A DNA stretch of 64,000 nt from a virus: positions 1 through 64,000 of the IMG/VR virus record IMGVR_UViG_3300022921_000006; one strand, written 5' to 3'. Below are positions 61,551 to 64,000 of this stretch, piece by piece. A model generated the notes under the pieces. It did not search any database. It was not told the DNA's origin and worked only from the letters and a program-made list of their open reading frames with translations. Position 1 is the first letter of the stretch; every line of letters starts with the position of its first letter. Both the position numbers and the translations under genes were made by a program.

Positions 61551-62291
61551 TTAAAAAGATGTGTTTCGGGTATAACCCTCCTCAAAATGATCAACAGTTA
61601 ACTTATTGATAAATACAGGTTTTAAATCATGTTGTTTCATCCAAGGGTTAACTCTATTATAAAAATTTATATCTCCAGGTTCACGTCTTCCATAAAAATA
61701 TAAAGGGTCTCTTCTTCTTAAAGGTATAATTCTATAGTTAATACAAGTACTAGAATTAATTATATTAATAGGAGTTGGGGGGAGATTAGTATAAAGTTCT
61801 GGGGGGTTTTGGCGGGGTAAAACACCATTTAGGTATTTGGATTTAGTATAAAGAAATGGAGATTGAGTAGTTTCTATTGCTGTAGCTAAGGTTTCTAAAT
61901 GATCAGGAAAATAAATATCATCGTGGTCTAATTTACAGATATAATCATAACCTTCGTTTATAGCATATTCTATCCCTATGTTGGTACCGTGGGCACCCCC
62001 ACTATGCCATAAATCCTCTCCTCCTTTAGGATACCTTTTCCTTTCTACAGCCACTGGAAGGTTAATGGGTAGGGTTTTATTTGGGGGGCAAAGTTTAATT
62101 ATTTGTTCAAATTCTGCTTTGTCTTTGTAATTATCTCCTATTAAGTATATTTTCCAATTTTTATATGTTTGGTTAAAAACACTTTGTAAGGTATTTTTTA
62201 TATAACTAAATGTTTTACCATCAGGTCTATAATAAGTAGTTACAACTATTGCTAATTTAGGGTTACTATATTTTTTATTTATAAGTTCCAT
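61551..62291 (-). CDS. Glycosyltransferase family 2
   Basis: 246 residues. LAIVVTTYYRPDGKTFSYIK, QTYKNWKIYLIGDNYKDK and the Asp site YICKLDHDDIYFPDH (117-131). The middle has WHSGGAHGTNIGIEYAINEG, as in GT2 enzymes. It overlaps the hexapeptide gene by 13 bases. Likely adds one sugar of the glycan built by this island. Confidence 0.85.
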   Translation of the reverse strand: MELINKKYSNPKLAIVVTTYYRPDGKTFSYIKNTLQSVFNQTYKNWKIYLIGDNYKDKAEFEQIIKLCPPNKTLPINLPVAVERKRYPKGGEDLWHSGGAHGTNIGIEYAINEGYDYICKLDHDDIYFPDHLETLATAIETTQSPFLYTKSKYLNGVLPRQNPPELYTNLPPTPINIINSSTCINYRIIPLRRRDPLYFYGRREPGDINFYNRVNPWMKQHDLKPVFINKLTVDHFEEGYTRNTSF

Positions 62292-63100
62292 AGTGGAATT
62301 CCTTTAAGGTTGGGTTCAATGTTTTTTTTCTTTTTAGCAGGAATTCCTATATAAACTCCACTATCTTTTATGTTTTTAATTACTACACTTCCTGCTCCTA
62401 ATATTATATTATCTGATTGGAGTTCTATTCTAGGGTTTATGATGGTGGCACAACCTAAGAAACAATTATTAGATATCTTAACAGAACCCCCTATAGTAAC
62501 ATTATTAGCAAAATGTACATTTTCTCCAATTTTAGTTCCATGACCTATACAGCAACCAGGAGCTAAGTTAACATTGTCTTTTAAGGTTGTGTATTCATTT
62601 GCTGATCCTCTTACTATTGAAGTATTACTACCAATAATACAGTTGTTTCCTATTTTAACTCCACCTAATTGTCTTAAAAAAACTTTAGTAGCCCCATCCC
62701 ACACCCACATCATACCTTCGGTTCCAATACTGCAATTAGCATCTATCCTTGTTCCATTTCCTACTTCAGTTTTAGAATAAACTACAGAATTAGGGCCAAT
62801 AATTACATTATCACCAATTACAACACCATCACCAATTACAGCTGTAGGGTCTATAGAACAATTATCACCCTTAATATATGATTTTTTATCAAAAGTGTAT
62901 GGGTATTTTACTTGATGGGATAACCTATAAAATTCTAGTTGGGGATTTTTTACAATAACTTGTACTACATTATTTAATCCTTCAAATTTTTGTTTGCAAA
63001 ATAATTTACAATTTTTTAAATGTTTTACATGTTCAGGATTATCACCTACATAATAAGTAATCATTCCTTCTTTAGTATTAGGTAAAATTGATAATATCAT
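62279..63100 (-). CDS. Left-handed beta-helix acyltransferase
   Basis: 273 residues. From about 75 to 250 it has the hexapeptide repeat pattern (IGDGVVIGDNVIIGPNSVVY, IGENVHFANNVTIGGSVKIS), the left-handed beta helix of LpxD/WbbJ-type acyl- and acetyltransferases. The N-terminal 70 residues form a separate alpha/beta part (MILSILPNTKEGMITYYVGD). It would transfer an acyl group to a sugar, perhaps on the nucleotide. It overlaps the next hexapeptide gene by 4 bases. Confidence 0.82.
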   Translation of the reverse strand: MILSILPNTKEGMITYYVGDNPEHVKHLKNCKLFCKQKFEGLNNVVQVIVKNPQLEFYRLSHQVKYPYTFDKKSYIKGDNCSIDPTAVIGDGVVIGDNVIIGPNSVVYSKTEVGNGTRIDANCSIGTEGMMWVWDGATKVFLRQLGGVKIGNNCIIGSNTSIVRGSANEYTTLKDNVNLAPGCCIGHGTKIGENVHFANNVTIGGSVKISNNCFLGCATIINPRIELQSDNIILGAGSVVIKNIKDSGVYIGIPAKKKKNIEPNLKGIPLWNL

Positions 63101-63582
63101 TTATTGTCCTTATATTTTTTAGCGGGAATCCCATACCAAATTTCATCTGCAGGAATATCATTTCTTACTTGGGAATTAGCACCTATAATTGAATTATTTC
63201 CAACTGATGTATCAGGCATTAAGGTTACATTTGCACCAATTAGCACAAAATTACCTATACCTTTTACAATTTTTGTTGAATTTTCTTCAAGGTTTGGAGT
63301 GTCGGTTAATACAAACCCATATTTAATTACACAATTTTTCCCAATAGTAGCGTTTGCTGAGATTGTGCATCTGCTTCCCATAGAGGTTCTATCACCCACT
63401 ACGACGTTATTTCTAATTTCACAATAAGCAGTAAATGAACAATTCTTACCAATCTTCGCACCAGTCCTCACAATGCAAAACGGACCAATTTTAGTGTTAT
63501 CACCAATTTCTACACCATCTTCTATTAGTGCTAGGGGATGAATTTCTACATTTTTACCTATTTTTGATTTGTTTGATATCAT
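63097..63582 (-). CDS. Hexapeptide-repeat acetyltransferase
   Basis: 161 residues, nearly all hexapeptide repeats (VEIGDNTKIGPFCIVRTGAK, IGKNCSFTAYCEI) and a C-terminal motif GIPAKKYKDN, which is typical of small sugar N- or O-acetyltransferases (e.g. QdtC/FdtC). Next to a DegT-type aminotransferase gene it fits N-acetylation of an amino sugar. It overlaps both neighbours by 4 bases. Confidence 0.85.
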   Translation of the reverse strand: MISNKSKIGKNVEIHPLALIEDGVEIGDNTKIGPFCIVRTGAKIGKNCSFTAYCEIRNNVVVGDRTSMGSRCTISANATIGKNCVIKYGFVLTDTPNLEENSTKIVKGIGNFVLIGANVTLMPDTSVGNNSIIGANSQVRNDIPADEIWYGIPAKKYKDNK

Positions 63583-64000
63583 TTCTTATATATTTCAAAT
63601 TTACTTAAATCGGGATAAGGTAGTTCCAAATCTTCATTGTGTTTCTTACCACCACCCATTTCATAGAATTGTCCCATAAGTAACAACCCCCTAGCTGCAA
63701 GTTCCGGCATCATGTAAAAGTTCCAACCTAACATATCAAAGTTATCTTCGTGATATGAACATTCTCTTCTTCCACTATATCTAGCTCTTTTAAACCATAA
63801 ATAAGCCTCATGTGAGTCAGTTAATATAGCACCACCTTTAGATAGCTTAAAATGTTTATAAGGTCCAGTGAATGAAATACACATATGTGTGTTAGGTAAA
63901 TACATGTCTGCTGTAAATCTTAGAGCAGAATCCCATACGTTAGAGCCCTCTAATTGGTATGCTCCTTTTATGGTCTTTCCTTTTACAGGTTTAAATTTAA
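63579..64000 (-). CDS. DegT/DnrJ/EryC1-type aminotransferase, C-terminal part (cut by window edge)
   Basis: 140 codons to the window edge, open upstream of base 64000, so only the C-terminal part is seen. HMCISFTGPYKHFKLSKGGA (about 38-57) aligns with the PLP-lysine region of sugar aminotransferases ('SF...K...GgGG'), Lys48 of the visible part being the candidate. GWNFYMMPELAARGLLLMGQ matches the 'GyNyR.pelaAalg..ql' motif. It probably makes an amino-deoxysugar that the adjacent acetyltransferase modifies. An internal ATG at 63905 is not the start. Confidence 0.72.
   Translation of the reverse strand, partial: KFKPVKGKTIKGAYQLEGSNVWDSALRFTADMYLPNTHMCISFTGPYKHFKLSKGGAILTDSHEAYLWFKRARYSGRRECSYHEDNFDMLGWNFYMMPELAARGLLLMGQFYEMGGGKKHNEDLELPYPDLSKFEIYKK

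Noticed and set aside
1-64000. CRISPR arrays, transposases or integrases
   Set aside because: No regularly spaced repeats with spacers, no IS ends and no integrase or transposase motifs were seen. The GTCAT modules are not a CRISPR array because they flank single genes.

Overview
The window is part of the genome of a large, AT-rich, T4-like tailed phage (myovirus). The evidence is a baseplate module with gp6-, gp25- and gp5-like proteins, a gp55-type late sigma factor, proteins with capsid-targeting leaders like those of T4 internal proteins, and a tRNA cluster. Almost every gene is on the minus strand, tightly packed with ATGA and TAATG overlaps; only one convincing gene (18732-19400) is on the plus strand. 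Starts rarely have a Shine-Dalgarno sequence and are preceded by A-rich stretches. Together with three lipoproteins, a GH16 glycoside hydrolase and many glycosyltransferases, this suggests a marine Bacteroidetes-type (flavobacterial) host. The host assignment is inference.

Layout, left to right (the minus-strand transcripts run right to left). 1-14242: virion structural genes, including a 1350-residue LamG-containing protein, a gp6-like wedge, a gp25-like protein and a gp5-like hub/spike. 14260-18605: late sigma factor, a membrane coiled-coil protein, an HD phosphohydrolase, a YkuK-like RNase H-fold protein, tRNA-Ser and a DUF932 protein. 18732-24919: a block rich in head-targeting leaders; six consecutive genes begin MKELxxFRxFLxE. 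25219-35995: a RadA/RecA-like ATPase followed by many small early-type genes, several of them tiny membrane proteins. 35998-45060: a tandem array of large adhesins with one conserved N-terminus and variable receptor-binding regions, three of them followed by a small MSHH protein. 45146-49369: small genes, a HAD phosphatase and two glycosyltransferase-like genes. 49389-51287: seven tRNAs, two lipoproteins and unexplained structured DNA. 51299-56012: small genes, a SWIM zinc-finger protein, a GH16 hydrolase and an HNH-like protein. 56025-64000: a polysaccharide island with six glycosyltransferases, two hexapeptide acyltransferases and a DegT-type aminotransferase cut by the window edge.

Two regulatory systems can be read directly. 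A module found 14 times upstream of minus-strand genes has two GTCAT boxes exactly 11 bp apart, then 31 bp (often holding a perfect palindrome), then TATATTC. This looks like an activator-dependent early or middle promoter. A second motif, ATATTTAT, occurs 14 times and in eight cases ends only 4-5 bases before the ATG, including on the lone plus-strand gene. It is a candidate late promoter, possibly giving leaderless mRNAs, for the gp55-like sigma factor.

Taken together: early/middle promoters drive small takeover genes, DUF932 and the RecA-like ATPase. The late sigma factor is likely to drive tail, head-content and adhesin genes. The adhesin array, the GH16 enzyme and the sugar-synthesis island all point to interaction with host surface polysaccharides. 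The head-targeted MKEL proteins are the best candidates for an undescribed set of proteins carried in the capsid.
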